This document shows positions 17,382-25,986 of a stretch of DNA of 64,000 nucleotides, piece after piece. The position numbers were made by a program, and so were the translations under genes. Where the stretch lies: assembly GCA_009777725.1 (NCBI GenBank), contig WRLG01000018.1, positions 1 through 64,000 of the forward strand, read 5' to 3'. Numbering within the stretch: the first letter of the stretch is position 1; each line of letters starts with the position of its first letter. A model generated the notes under the pieces. That model had not been told where the DNA came from, made no database searches, and saw nothing but the letters and a program-made list of their open reading frames with translations. Source of the stretch: Oscillospiraceae bacterium (GTDB lineage Bacteria; Bacillota; Clostridia; Oscillospirales; Ruminococcaceae).

Positions 17382-18119
17382 ATGTCAAGGACGGCAATTA
17401 TTACGGGTTCTTCAAGGGGAATCGGCGCGCAAATCGCACTGCGGCTTGCACAGGACGGCTTCAATATCGCGCTTAACGATTTGAACGAGACCATGTTTGA
17501 AAATAACGATATAGCCGCTCAATGCCGCGCCTGCAAGGTTGAAGCTGAAATTTTCTGCGCGGACGTTTCAAAGTACGAGGCTTGCGAGGAGCTGGTAAAG
17601 GCGGTTAAAGAACGCTTCGGCACAATCGATGTGCTTGTTAACAACGCGGGCATCACCCGAGACGGGCTGACCGCAAGGATGACAGAGGAGCAGTATGACC
17701 TTGTTATAAGCGTTAACCAAAAAAGCGTGTTTAACCTGATGAAGCTTGCCGGAAATGTTATGATGCGCCAAAAGTACGGAAAAATTATAAATGTAGCCTC
17801 GGTAGCGGGGCTTTACGGCAATCCGGGTCAGATTAACTACGCGGCTTCAAAGGCGGCGGTAATCGCTATGACCAAAACAGTCGCTAAGGAGCTCGGCTCT
17901 AGGAACATTAACGTAAACGCCATAGCCCCCGGCTTTATCGAAACGCCTATGACGGACAAGCTCACGCCGGAGCAAAAGGCTAAAATGCTGGAAGTGATTG
18001 CAATGAGGCGTTACGGAAAAGTAAGCGAAATATCGGGTGCGGTATCCTTTTTGGCATCCGAGGATTCATCATATATTACGGGACAAACGCTTGAAATTTC
18101 GGGCGGGCTGGCTATGTAG
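17382..18119 (+). CDS. fabG: 3-oxoacyl-ACP reductase
   Basis: FabG reduces 3-oxoacyl-ACP with NADPH. This 245-aa short-chain dehydrogenase has the cofactor loop TGSSRGIG, the NNAG motif, catalytic Tyr153-x3-Lys157 (YAASK), and the closing SSYITGQTLEISGGLAM typical of FabG. GGGAGAAAGG precedes ATG 17382; a nearer ATG at 17375 is out of frame. It is the second gene of the fatty-acid operon. Confidence 0.96.
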   Translation: MSRTAIITGSSRGIGAQIALRLAQDGFNIALNDLNETMFENNDIAAQCRACKVEAEIFCADVSKYEACEELVKAVKERFGTIDVLVNNAGITRDGLTARMTEEQYDLVISVNQKSVFNLMKLAGNVMMRQKYGKIINVASVAGLYGNPGQINYAASKAAVIAMTKTVAKELGSRNINVNAIAPGFIETPMTDKLTPEQKAKMLEVIAMRRYGKVSEISGAVSFLASEDSSYITGQTLEISGGLAM

Positions 18120-18205
18120 TTAACATTGGATAGTTTAATGGTACTTCAGCCGGACCGGGGAAGTTCAGTTTAGTGATTATACTGAAAAAACGGAGGTTTT
18201 TTTAC

Positions 18206-19450
18206 ATGAAAAGGGTAGTAATTACCGGAATGGGCGTTGTTTCGCCCATAGGAAACAGCGTGGATTCCTTTTGGGGAAACCTACAGAGCGGGAAGCATGG
18301 CTTTTCGCTTTTGGACGAAAGCTTTACGCGCGCGAATTTCGATGTAAAGGTCGCGGGTCGGGTTTTGGATTTTCCCGCCCAAAAATATTTTGAGAAAAAA
18401 GAGCTTAAAAGGGTTGACAGGTTTACCCAGTTTGCTGTATACTCTTCTTTAGAGGCATTGAACGACAGCGGTCTGGATATAAACGCGCAGGGCTTTGACC
18501 CGTTCAGAGCGGGTGTGATATTCGGCGTGGGAATCGGCGGACTGGAGCTGACCCAAATTGAACATAACAAATACTTGACCAAAGGTCCTGACAGGGTTTC
18601 GGTATTCTATATACCTATGATGATTGCAAATATGGCGGCGGGTACGATTGCAATGAGAACGGGCTTCAAGGGCGACAATTACTGCCCCGTTACAGCCTGC
18701 GCTTCGGCGGCTCACGCGCTCGGCGAGGCTTTCCGCAAAATTAAGGACGGCTACCTTGACGTTTGCATAGCCGGCGGCTCTGAATCTACCATTAATGAAT
18801 TCGCGCTGGGCGGCTTCAATAACATGACGGCTTTATCGCGCTCGGATAACCCCGACAGAGCATCGATTCCTTTTGACGCGGAACGCGGAGGCTTTGTTTT
18901 GGGAGAGGGAAGCGGCTCGCTTGTTTTAGAGGAATACGAACGCGCAAAGGCGCGGGGCGCGAAAATATACGCTGAAATCGCAGGATACGGAGCAACCTGC
19001 GACGCTTATCACATGACATCGCCCTCACCCGAGGGAGAAGCCTCCTCTAAAGGCATGATTTTAGCTTATACGGAAGCGGGACTGAAGCCGGAGGATATAA
19101 ACTACATCAACGCTCACGGTACTTCCACCCCGCTTAATGATAAATATGAAACCTTGGCGATTAAAAAGGCTTTGGGCGAAGCGGCGCGCAAGGTTGTAGT
19201 CAGCTCCACCAAGTCTATGACGGGGCATCTTCTGGGCGCGGCAGGCGCGATTGAAGCGATTGTTACGGCAATGTCCTGCAAGGAGGATTTGGTGCACACG
19301 ACCTTGGGCTACAAAGTCCCCGACCCGGAATGTGACCTTGATTACTGCATTGGCGGCAGCAGGGAAATGACGGTAAACGCCGCGCTCTCAAACAGTCTTG
19401 GTTTCGGCGGGCATAATGCAACGGTGTGCTTTAAAAAGGTTAGCTGTTAA
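18206..19450 (+). CDS. fabF: Beta-ketoacyl-ACP synthase II
   Basis: FabF elongates acyl-ACP with malonyl-ACP. In the 414-aa protein the Cys-His-His triad is visible as Cys165 (TACASAAHA), His304 (NAHGTST) and His341 (TGHLLGAAG). ATG 18206 is set by GGAGGT at 18191-18196; an upstream in-frame ATT-type extension has no homology. The 86-bp gap after fabG contains no clear terminator, so read-through from the fabH promoter is likely. Confidence 0.96.
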   Translation: MKRVVITGMGVVSPIGNSVDSFWGNLQSGKHGFSLLDESFTRANFDVKVAGRVLDFPAQKYFEKKELKRVDRFTQFAVYSSLEALNDSGLDINAQGFDPFRAGVIFGVGIGGLELTQIEHNKYLTKGPDRVSVFYIPMMIANMAAGTIAMRTGFKGDNYCPVTACASAAHALGEAFRKIKDGYLDVCIAGGSESTINEFALGGFNNMTALSRSDNPDRASIPFDAERGGFVLGEGSGSLVLEEYERAKARGAKIYAEIAGYGATCDAYHMTSPSPEGEASSKGMILAYTEAGLKPEDINYINAHGTSTPLNDKYETLAIKKALGEAARKVVVSSTKSMTGHLLGAAGAIEAIVTAMSCKEDLVHTTLGYKVPDPECDLDYCIGGSREMTVNAALSNSLGFGGHNATVCFKKVSC

Positions 19451-19517
19451 CCCTTAGAATATGTTAAATATTAATTGTTATCCGTTAAGGGGTATAAATG
19501 AAAGGGATGGTAATGTT

Positions 19518-20018
19518 ATGGAAAATAACGGCAAGGGAAGCGGTTTCGCAATTGGCGAATTAAGGGAGATGGCGCAGATTGTCAGGGAAAATAACCTAAC
19601 AAAGCTTGCAATCACTCAAGGCGAATTTATGATACTGATGGAAAGCAAGCAAGAGGTTGTTCCCGCTCCTATGGTCATGCCTTTTGCGGCAAACGGCGGT
19701 TTTGCACAAAGCGCGCCTGCTGCACCCGCACCCGCTCAGTCCTCCGCGCCTTTTGCGGACGCACCCGCAGAGAAGGTATTAGACGGCAACGTAATCAAAG
19801 CCCCCTTGGTCGGAACGTATTACGAGTCCTCCGCGCCCGATAAGCCGCCCTTTGTTACGATTGGGCAGAGCGTCAAAAAAGGCGATGTGCTTATGATTAT
19901 CGAATCCATGAAGCTGATGAACGAAGTGCAGAGTGATATTGACGGCACGGTAACGGAGATTTTAGTCAAAAACTCCGACCCCGTAGAATACGACCAACCC
20001 ATAATGGTAATAAAATAA
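19518..20018 (+). CDS. accB: Biotin carboxyl carrier protein of acetyl-CoA carboxylase
   Basis: AccB carries the biotin between carboxylase and transferase. The 166-aa protein has an N-terminal helical region, an Ala/Pro-rich linker (APAAPAPAQ) and a C-terminal biotinyl domain whose ESMKLM motif puts biotin on Lys132. ATG 19518, with AAAGGGA upstream, is preferred; an earlier ATG at 19461 would translate a TTAATTG-type intergenic repeat. It lies between fabF and fabZ. Confidence 0.95.
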   Translation: MENNGKGSGFAIGELREMAQIVRENNLTKLAITQGEFMILMESKQEVVPAPMVMPFAANGGFAQSAPAAPAPAQSSAPFADAPAEKVLDGNVIKAPLVGTYYESSAPDKPPFVTIGQSVKKGDVLMIIESMKLMNEVQSDIDGTVTEILVKNSDPVEYDQPIMVIK

Positions 20019-20036
20019 AGCTTTAAGCTTGTTGTT

Positions 20037-20090
20037 TGAGTTAACAACTGCCAAATTGTTAATTGTTAACCGTTAATTGTTAATTGATTT
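20037..20090. repeat. TTAATTG-type intergenic repeat array
   Basis: Four to five imperfect copies of a TTAATTGTTAA(C) unit fill the accB-fabZ gap. Related arrays occur near 19462, 34182, 56446, 59107, 60838, 62415 and 63907. They contain short dyads but no T-run, so terminator function is doubtful here inside the operon. Confidence 0.6.
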
Positions 20091-20107
20091 AAGGGGGCGC
20101 GAGTTTT

Positions 20108-20536
20108 ATGGCTGTATTAAACCAAGAGCAAATCAAAGAAATAATTCCTCACCGAGCTCCGTTTTTGCTGCTTGATGAGGTTATTGAGCTTGAAGCAGGC
20201 AAGCGTTGCGTAGCGTTGAAGCATATAAAGGAAAGCGACTTTTGGTTTGAAGGGCACTTTCCGGGGCATCCGGTAACGCCGGGCGTACTGATGGTGGAGA
20301 TGCTGGCGCAGGCGGGCTGTGTTGCTATGCTTACATTGCCCGAAAACAAGGGAAAGCTGGGATTCTTCGGCGGGATTAAGGAAGCGAAATTCCGCAGGCA
20401 GGTTGTCCCGGGTGATGTTTTGCGCCTTGAAGTTGAGATTGTCAAGGTTAAAGGTCCCGTCGGTGTCGGGAGCGGCACGGCAACCGTGAACGGTGAAAAA
20501 GCGGTTTCGGCTGAAATCAGCTTTGCTATAAAATAA
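20108..20536 (+). CDS. fabZ: 3-hydroxyacyl-ACP dehydratase
   Basis: FabZ dehydrates beta-hydroxyacyl-ACP to trans-2-enoyl-ACP. It is a 142-aa single hot-dog fold with catalytic His50 in HFPGHPV and Glu64 in MVEMLAQ. AAGGGGGCG precedes the ATG. The accB-fabZ-accC order is the common clostridial one. Confidence 0.96.
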   Translation: MAVLNQEQIKEIIPHRAPFLLLDEVIELEAGKRCVALKHIKESDFWFEGHFPGHPVTPGVLMVEMLAQAGCVAMLTLPENKGKLGFFGGIKEAKFRRQVVPGDVLRLEVEIVKVKGPVGVGSGTATVNGEKAVSAEISFAIK

Positions 20537-20551
20537 AACAGGGGATATGTT

Positions 20552-21898
20552 ATGTTTAATAAAGTACTTATAGCCAATCGAGGGGAGATTGCCGTTAGGG
20601 TAATCCGGGCGTGCAGAGAACTGGGAATCAAAACCGTTGCGGTATTTTCAACCGCAGACAGGAATGCTTTACACGCTAAAATTGCCGATGAGGCGGTTTG
20701 CATCGGCAGCGCGGCTTCAAAGGACAGCTACCTTAATAAAAAATCAATATTAGCGGCGTGCGCGATAACAGGAGCGGACGCGGTTCATCCCGGGTTCGGC
20801 TTTTTATCCGAAAATGCGGCGTTTGCGCGTAATTGCGAGCAATGCGGCATAACCTTTATAGGACCGTTGCCGGAATCAATTGAGATGATGGGCGACAAGG
20901 CGGCGGCGAAAACAACCATGAAAAATGCGGGTGTACCCGTTGTGCCCGGTTCGGACGGAGCTGTAAAATCCGTAGAGGAAGCCCTCAGACTTGCTAAGGA
21001 GGAGGTCGGGTTTCCGCTTTTGGTAAAAGCTTCTGCCGGCGGCGGCGGGCGCGGTATACGCTTGGTTGAGCGGTATGAAGACCTTGAATCGCAAATTGTA
21101 GCCGCAAAGCAAGAAGCCTTGAATTTCTTCGGCGATGACGACATATATATAGAAAGGTTTTTAGTAAGCCCTAAGCATATAGAAATACAGGTGTTAGCGG
21201 ACGAATACGGCAACACCGTCCATCTGGGCGAGCGGGACTGCTCCATGCAAAGGCGCAATCAAAAGGTTATAGAGGAAACGCCGTCCGCTATTATGACACC
21301 CGAATTGCGCGACAGGATGGGCGCGGCGGCTGTCAATGCGGCGAAAGCATGTAAATATAAAAATGCCGGTACGGTAGAATTTTTGCTTGATAAAAACGGA
21401 AAAGACTTTTTCTTTATGGAGATGAATACCCGTATTCAAGTCGAGCATCCCGTTACCGAATATGTAACGGGGATTGACCTTGTCAAGATGCAGATTAAAG
21501 TGGCAAACGGCGAAAAGCTGCCCTTTACGCAGGAGGACATTAAGCTGTCGGGACATTCCATTGAATGTAGAGTTAACGCAGAAAACCCATCCCAAGGCTT
21601 CCGCCCCTGCCCCGGAAAAATAAACGCCCTGCATATGCCGGGCGGACCCGGCGTTAGGATTGACGGCGCAATCTATCAAGGCTACACCATAACGCCGTAC
21701 TATGACAGCATGATAGCGAAGCTGATTGTTCACGCGCCGACCAGAGCGGAGGCGATGATGAAGATGAGGTGGGCATTGGCTGAATTTATCGTAGAGGGCG
21801 TTGACACGAACATAGATTTCCAGCTTGACTTAATCAGAGACCCTGTTTTTGAAGCAGGAGATTACGATATAGGTTATTTGGGCAGGAAGATGGGATAG
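20552..21898 (+). CDS. accC: Acetyl-CoA carboxylase biotin carboxylase subunit
   Basis: AccC carboxylates the biotin of AccB using ATP and bicarbonate. The 448-aa protein has the N-terminal KVLIANRGEIAVRVIRA signature, the Gly-rich ATP-grasp loop GGGGRGIR near 164, and EMNTRIQVEHPVTE near 288 with the catalytic Arg and Glu residues. It follows fabZ by 15 bp and precedes the zinc-ribbon gene by 8 bp, so it is clearly within the operon. Confidence 0.97.
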   Translation: MFNKVLIANRGEIAVRVIRACRELGIKTVAVFSTADRNALHAKIADEAVCIGSAASKDSYLNKKSILAACAITGADAVHPGFGFLSENAAFARNCEQCGITFIGPLPESIEMMGDKAAAKTTMKNAGVPVVPGSDGAVKSVEEALRLAKEEVGFPLLVKASAGGGGRGIRLVERYEDLESQIVAAKQEALNFFGDDDIYIERFLVSPKHIEIQVLADEYGNTVHLGERDCSMQRRNQKVIEETPSAIMTPELRDRMGAAAVNAAKACKYKNAGTVEFLLDKNGKDFFFMEMNTRIQVEHPVTEYVTGIDLVKMQIKVANGEKLPFTQEDIKLSGHSIECRVNAENPSQGFRPCPGKINALHMPGGPGVRIDGAIYQGYTITPYYDSMIAKLIVHAPTRAEAMMKMRWALAEFIVEGVDTNIDFQLDLIRDPVFEAGDYDIGYLGRKMG

Positions 21899-21906
21899 GA
21901 TAGGGT

Positions 21907-22437
21907 ATGGCGGCTAAAAAATGCCCGCTTTGCGGGGGTAAAATAATACTCGAGTATTGTGATGCGTGCGGATTCCGCGTGCCGGATGAAAAAAATATCA
22001 GCGCGCTTTACGATTTAACCCCCGACAGTTACCCGACGTATGTTGAAAACAACTCGGATTTTATTCCCGCTTCAATGGAGAGGGAAGCCGCGCTTGACCT
22101 GCCGCCCCCTCCGCCGATACAGGTCAGTGAAACATTACGGAGCGTGGAATTTCCGCAAAGGTCGCCTTATCGTTCGCCGTATCAAACGCCGAACCAAACG
22201 GGGCGCAATGCCAAGCACGAGAATGAGCCGCACGGGAATTCGTCAATCATAAGCGATTTTATCAAAGATGCTTGGTGGAAGGTCTTAATCACGCTTTTCA
22301 TTCCGTTTGCGGGGATTCTCTTTTGCTTTCAGTATTTGGAGAAAAGCAACGAAAACCCTAAATATTCGGTTTATTTCGTTGTCTTTATGATTGCTGTAAC
22401 AGTTATAGCGTTTGGTTTAGGATTTAGTAGATTTTAG
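21907..22437 (+). CDS. Zinc-ribbon, proline-rich, two-TM membrane protein (unknown function)
   Basis: I do not recognise this 176-aa protein. It starts with a short zinc ribbon (KCPLCGGK...CDACG, two CxxC knuckles, residues 5-21), then a Pro-rich, probably disordered middle (DLPPPPPIQ, RSPYRSPYQ, about 60-105), then two predicted membrane helices near 127-147 and 153-172. It lies 8 bp after accC and 33 bp before accD ribosome-binding sequence, so it is co-expressed with acetyl-CoA carboxylase. It could tether or regulate the carboxylase at the membrane; that is speculation. Confidence 0.75.
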   Translation: MAAKKCPLCGGKIILEYCDACGFRVPDEKNISALYDLTPDSYPTYVENNSDFIPASMEREAALDLPPPPPIQVSETLRSVEFPQRSPYRSPYQTPNQTGRNAKHENEPHGNSSIISDFIKDAWWKVLITLFIPFAGILFCFQYLEKSNENPKYSVYFVVFMIAVTVIAFGLGFSRF

Positions 22438-22491
22438 CATGATTGAACAGGCTCTTAGCCGAGCTCACATATGAAAGGGAGGTTTTTTAAA

Positions 22492-23376
22492 TTGCTTGAA
22501 GATTTATTAACGGTTGTAAAAACGCGGTTTAACAGCGCGGAGGACTCAGAGGCGGAAGCTAAGGCAGAGCCTAAAAGAAAAGCCGTTGACATCCCGTCCG
22601 ATTTGCTGTTTAAATGTCCGCGCTGTTCTAACATTGCAATGGGCGATGAGTTTGTCAAGAATTTAAAGGTATGCCCGAATTGTAATTATCATTCAAGAAT
22701 TTCCGCTTCCGAGCGTTTAAGGTTGTTTGCAGATAAGGATAGCTTTGAGGAATTTGACGCGGGAATGAAGAGCAAAAACCCCATTGACTTCCCCGACTAT
22801 GAAAAAAAGCAGGACGAGCTGCGCCGTGCTACGGGTATTAACGATGCGGTTGTGACGGGTGAATGTACCGTGCGGAACGAGCGTTGCGTAATCGGCATTA
22901 TGGATTCCAGATACATGATGGCTTCGATGGGAAGCGTTGTCGGCGAAAAAATTACGAGGGCGTTTGAATATGCCACGAAGCATAAACTGCCCGTTATCAT
23001 GTTTACCGCTTCGGGCGGAGCAAGGATGCAGGAGGGCATTGTCTCCCTTATGCAGATGGCGAAAACCAGCGGAGCGGTGGCGAACCATTCCGATGCGGGG
23101 CTTTTGTATATTACCGTTTTGACCGACCCGACAACGGGCGGCGTTACCGCTTCCTTTGCGTCGTTAGGCGATATTATAATAGCCGAGCCTAAGGTTTTAA
23201 TAGGGTTTGCGGGGCGCAGGGTCATAGAGGGCACGATAAAGCAACGGTTGCCCGATGATTTCCAATCTGCCGAATTCCTTCTTGAACACGGCTTTGTGGA
23301 TATGCTCGCCGAAAGGAAATCCATGCGCCGCACAATCGCGCATATTCTTAAACTGCATAAAAACAGCATAAAATAA
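22492..23376 (+). CDS. accD: Acetyl-CoA carboxylase carboxyltransferase beta subunit
   Basis: AccD with AccA transfers the carboxyl group from biotin to acetyl-CoA. The protein is 294 aa from TTG 22492, chosen because AAAGGGAGG at 22474-22482 is spaced 9 bp before it; the ATG at 22471 lies upstream of that site. A four-Cys zinc ribbon (Cys42, 45, 61, 64) precedes the crotonase-like core with MFTASGGARMQEG and DPTTGGVTASFA. It sits directly before accA. Confidence 0.95.
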   Translation: MLEDLLTVVKTRFNSAEDSEAEAKAEPKRKAVDIPSDLLFKCPRCSNIAMGDEFVKNLKVCPNCNYHSRISASERLRLFADKDSFEEFDAGMKSKNPIDFPDYEKKQDELRRATGINDAVVTGECTVRNERCVIGIMDSRYMMASMGSVVGEKITRAFEYATKHKLPVIMFTASGGARMQEGIVSLMQMAKTSGAVANHSDAGLLYITVLTDPTTGGVTASFASLGDIIIAEPKVLIGFAGRRVIEGTIKQRLPDDFQSAEFLLEHGFVDMLAERKSMRRTIAHILKLHKNSIK

Positions 23377-23403
23377 CCGTGCGCCGGAAAGGATAGGTGT
23401 AAT

Positions 23404-24219
23404 ATGACAAGCATAAACAGCCTTACTCCGTGGGAGCGGATGGAGATAATACGCCACAAGCAAAGACCGACCATCAACGACTATATACCGCTTATATTCG
23501 ATGAGTTTATCGAAATGCACGGCGACCGTCTTTTCGGTGACGACCGCGCGGTAAAGGGCGGTATCGCAAGTATTAACGGCATACCTGTCACGGTTATTGC
23601 CGAGGTTAAGGGCAGGGATATTAACGAAAATAAGGAAACCAACTTTTCCATGCCTCACCCCGAGGGCTACAGAAAAGCCCTGCGCTTGGCAAAGCAAGCA
23701 GAAAAATTCGGCAGACCCGTCATATGCTTTATCGATACCCCCGGTGCTTTTTGCGGCGTTGACGCTGAGAAAAGAGGGCAGGGCGAGGCGATTGCCAGAA
23801 ATTTGCTGGAATTTATGCGGCTTAAAACGCCTGTTATCTCAGTCGTGCTGGGCGAGGGCGGAAGCGGCGGGGCACTTGCGCTCGGCGTGTGCGATGTATT
23901 GGGCGTTTTGGAAAATTCGCTTTACTCCGTGATTTCTCCGCGCGGCTTCGCTTCGATTCTTTGGAAGGATGCTTCCAAGGAGAAGGATGCCTGCGGAATC
24001 ATGAAAATAGCGGCGGAAAATATGCTGGAATTAGGGGTTGCGGAGAAGGTTATAGACGAGCCCCCCGGAGGCGCGCACAACAATGTCGAGCATACTGCCG
24101 AAAATATTGCTGAATTTTTGTTAAAATCGCTAAACAAAAAAATGCAAATAAGTATTGACGTTTTGCTCAAAGAGCGTTATACTAAGTTTAGAAAAATCGG
24201 CGAGTTTATTGAGGAGTAA
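23404..24219 (+). CDS. accA: Acetyl-CoA carboxylase carboxyltransferase alpha subunit
   Basis: AccA completes the carboxyltransferase. At 271 aa it is shorter than the roughly 320-aa proteobacterial form because the N-terminal helical extension is reduced, as is common in clostridia. Motifs include HGDRLFGDDRAV, FIDTPGAFCG and GEGGSGGALAL. GGAAAGGATAGG precedes ATG 23404. It is the last carboxylase gene of the operon. Confidence 0.95.
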   Translation: MTSINSLTPWERMEIIRHKQRPTINDYIPLIFDEFIEMHGDRLFGDDRAVKGGIASINGIPVTVIAEVKGRDINENKETNFSMPHPEGYRKALRLAKQAEKFGRPVICFIDTPGAFCGVDAEKRGQGEAIARNLLEFMRLKTPVISVVLGEGGSGGALALGVCDVLGVLENSLYSVISPRGFASILWKDASKEKDACGIMKIAAENMLELGVAEKVIDEPPGGAHNNVEHTAENIAEFLLKSLNKKMQISIDVLLKERYTKFRKIGEFIEE

Positions 24220-24362
24220 CGGGCGGGGAGCAAGGCGCAGGGTGCAGGGTGCAAGAATTGAGGGGTGAAGCTCCTTAATCGGTCCTTGATTCCTAATGCC
24301 GAAGTCCTAAGTCCTAACTTCTTATATATAATTATTATTTATAAACAGAGGAGGCATTTCAG

Positions 24363-24590
24363 ATGATTTTTGAAAAGGTAAGGGATATTATCGTTGAGCA
24401 ATTTGACGTTGACGCAGAAGCGGTAACTGTAGGCGCGAACGTACAAGACGATTTGGGCGCGGATTCGCTTGACGTGGTTGACCTCGTTATGACTCTTGAA
24501 GAAGAGTTTGACGTTGAAATCCCGGATGAAGCCGTAGAGGGCATCAAAACCGTAGGCGACATAGTTAAGTTTATTGAGGATAATCAATAA
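24363..24590 (+). CDS. acpP: Acyl carrier protein
   Basis: This 75-aa acidic protein carries growing acyl chains on a phosphopantetheine attached to Ser35 in the [12 protein letters not shown] motif. The GAGGAGGC site is strong, as expected for an abundant protein. It is separated from accA by 143 bp of tandem-repeat-like sequence (GCAGGGTGCAGGGTGC and TCCTAAGTCCTAA units) with no clear terminator. Confidence 0.97.
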   Translation: MIFEKVRDIIVEQFDVDAEAVTVGANVQDDLGADSLDVVDLVMTLEEEFDVEIPDEAVEGIKTVGDIVKFIEDNQ

Positions 24591-24654
24591 AACTAAATGC
24601 AAAGGATTCCGTATAGCTCCTTCTCCGTTACGGGGAGGGGGCTTGCGTGAAAAC

Positions 24655-25533
24655 GTGTGTGACTTGGAGAGTTTAACTAAAACAAGCGTAATAAGAGCAC
24701 TTGCCGAACGGCACGGCTTTTCATTTTCAAAACGCTTGGGGCAGAATTTTCTTATCAACCCGGATATTGTAAAAAAAATTGCCGAATCGGGTGTGGGAAC
24801 GCTTGGAGAGGGCGTTAAAGCAGGTGTTTTGGAAATCGGACCCGGAATCGGTACGCTTACACGTGAGCTTGCACAAAGAGCGGATAAGGTTGCCGCCGTT
24901 GAGATTGACGGGCGGCTTATTTCCGTTCTTGAAGATACTCTTTCAGACTTTGACAATACCGCCGTCATAAACGGAGATATTATGAAGCTTGACCTTGAAA
25001 AGCTTATTCGGGAGCATTTCGGCGGGCTTGAAGCGGTCGTCTGCGCGAATTTGCCTTACTATATAACCTCGCCCGTCATGATGAAGCTTTTGGAAAGCCG
25101 ACTGCCGATTAAGGCAATCACGGCTATGGTGCAAAAGGAAGCGGGGATTCGCCTTTGTGCTCCCTTGGGAACACGCGAGGCGGGGGCGGTTACGGTCGCC
25201 GTGCGCTATTTCTCCGAGCCGAAAATGCTCTTTAACGTGTCACGCGGTAACTTTATGCCGCCGCCTAACGTAGATTCGTGCGTGATAAGGCTGGATTTGC
25301 GAGATAGCCCGCCTTTAAGCGGCGAAGAAGAAAAGCTCTTTTTTAAAATTTCAAGAGGTGCTTTTTCCCAAAGGAGGAAAACCCTTGCCAATTCGCTTTC
25401 AGCCGCGCTTGATTTGGATAAGCGGCTTGTTACGGCGGCTTTAAACGATGCGGGACTGCCCGAAAGCATACGCCCGGAGAATTTATTAATGAAGGATTTT
25501 ATAAAACTTACGGAAATTTTTAAAAATGTATAA
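24655..25533 (+). CDS. rsmA: 16S rRNA dimethyladenosine transferase (KsgA)
   Basis: RsmA dimethylates two adenines in helix 45 of 16S rRNA using SAM. Motifs: RLGQNFLINPDIV near the N-terminus, SAM loop LEIGPGIGTLT, and catalytic NLPYYITSP. Typical proteins begin shortly before the SVIRALAERHGF segment, so GTG 24655, about 12 bp after GGGGAGGGGG, is chosen (292 aa). A TTG at 24664 is also possible, and a longer reading from 24574 overlaps acpP and has no family support. Confidence 0.93.
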   Translation: MCDLESLTKTSVIRALAERHGFSFSKRLGQNFLINPDIVKKIAESGVGTLGEGVKAGVLEIGPGIGTLTRELAQRADKVAAVEIDGRLISVLEDTLSDFDNTAVINGDIMKLDLEKLIREHFGGLEAVVCANLPYYITSPVMMKLLESRLPIKAITAMVQKEAGIRLCAPLGTREAGAVTVAVRYFSEPKMLFNVSRGNFMPPPNVDSCVIRLDLRDSPPLSGEEEKLFFKISRGAFSQRRKTLANSLSAALDLDKRLVTAALNDAGLPESIRPENLLMKDFIKLTEIFKNV

Positions 25534-25539
25534 AATTCC

Positions 25540-25568
25540 TTGACAATTCAAAGTTTTTGTATTAAAAT
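25540..25568 (+). promoter_or_regulatory. Promoter of the rny leader
   Basis: TTGACA at 25540-25545 and TAAAAT at 25563-25568 have a 17-bp spacer. Transcription from it would give a leader of about 410 nt before rny that contains a 31-codon ORF. Confidence 0.7.
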
Positions 25569-25599
25569 AAGTATAATAAGAATAATATATTAGTTTCCG

Positions 25600-25770
25600 T
25601 GCCAAATGCAAAGGCTTTTGACGGCGCGGAGATGGTATAGATTTCTATTTTTTCTTTATTACTTCTATTGGTTGTAAATAGAAGGTTTTCATATACTCCT
25701 TTACATCATAAGCAGCCGCTTCCATGTGCTTGTTTCGAGCAATAACGGCGTATGATGAGGAGGAAGACGC
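25600..25770 (+). promoter_or_regulatory. Structured leader RNA candidate upstream of a small ORF and rny
   Basis: Three helices can be drawn: TCCGTGCC/GGCGCGGA near 25603-25635; a hairpin with TTCTATTT/AAATAGAA inside GGTATA/TATACT near 25635-25699; and CATCATA (25704-25710) with TATGATG (25751-25757), enclosing GCCG/CGGC and TGCT/AGCA. The last helix abuts the AGGAGG of the small ORF, so folding could affect ribosome access. It is not a class I recognise; it may be a riboswitch-like element or chance pairing. Confidence 0.4.
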
Positions 25771-25771
25771 A

Positions 25772-25867
25772 ATGATGCGGCAAAAATACCGTAAACACGG
25801 TGAATATTTGCGCCGTAAGGAGTATGATTCGGAAACTTTTGAGCCGGCGGATTTCAGCTGTCCTTAG
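25772..25867 (+). CDS. 31-aa small ORF in the rny leader
   Basis: This short frame begins with two Met codons 9 bp after a perfect AGGAGG (25758-25763) and encodes a charged 31-aa peptide (KYRKHGEYLRRKEY..., ending SCP). It matches no family I know. Its strong ribosome site and place between a promoter and rny suggest a real small protein or a leader peptide. Confidence 0.45.
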   Translation: MMRQKYRKHGEYLRRKEYDSETFEPADFSCP

Positions 25868-25986
25868 GAGCGTTGAAAAGGTAATTTTTCACAGTTCCTT
25901 ACATACGGCGTGTGCGGCTTATAAAATTCAATTATTTATGACCTCCGGGGAAGTAATATTAAATATTATTTGGGAGGTAAAAAATC

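Noticed and set aside
20037..20090. Short repeats as a possible CRISPR or origin
   Set aside because: Units are 6-11 bp with no spacers, DnaA boxes or adjacent replication genes.
24574..24654. Longer N-terminus for RsmA
   Set aside because: It overlaps acpP and lacks similarity; the family begins near SVIRALAERHGF.
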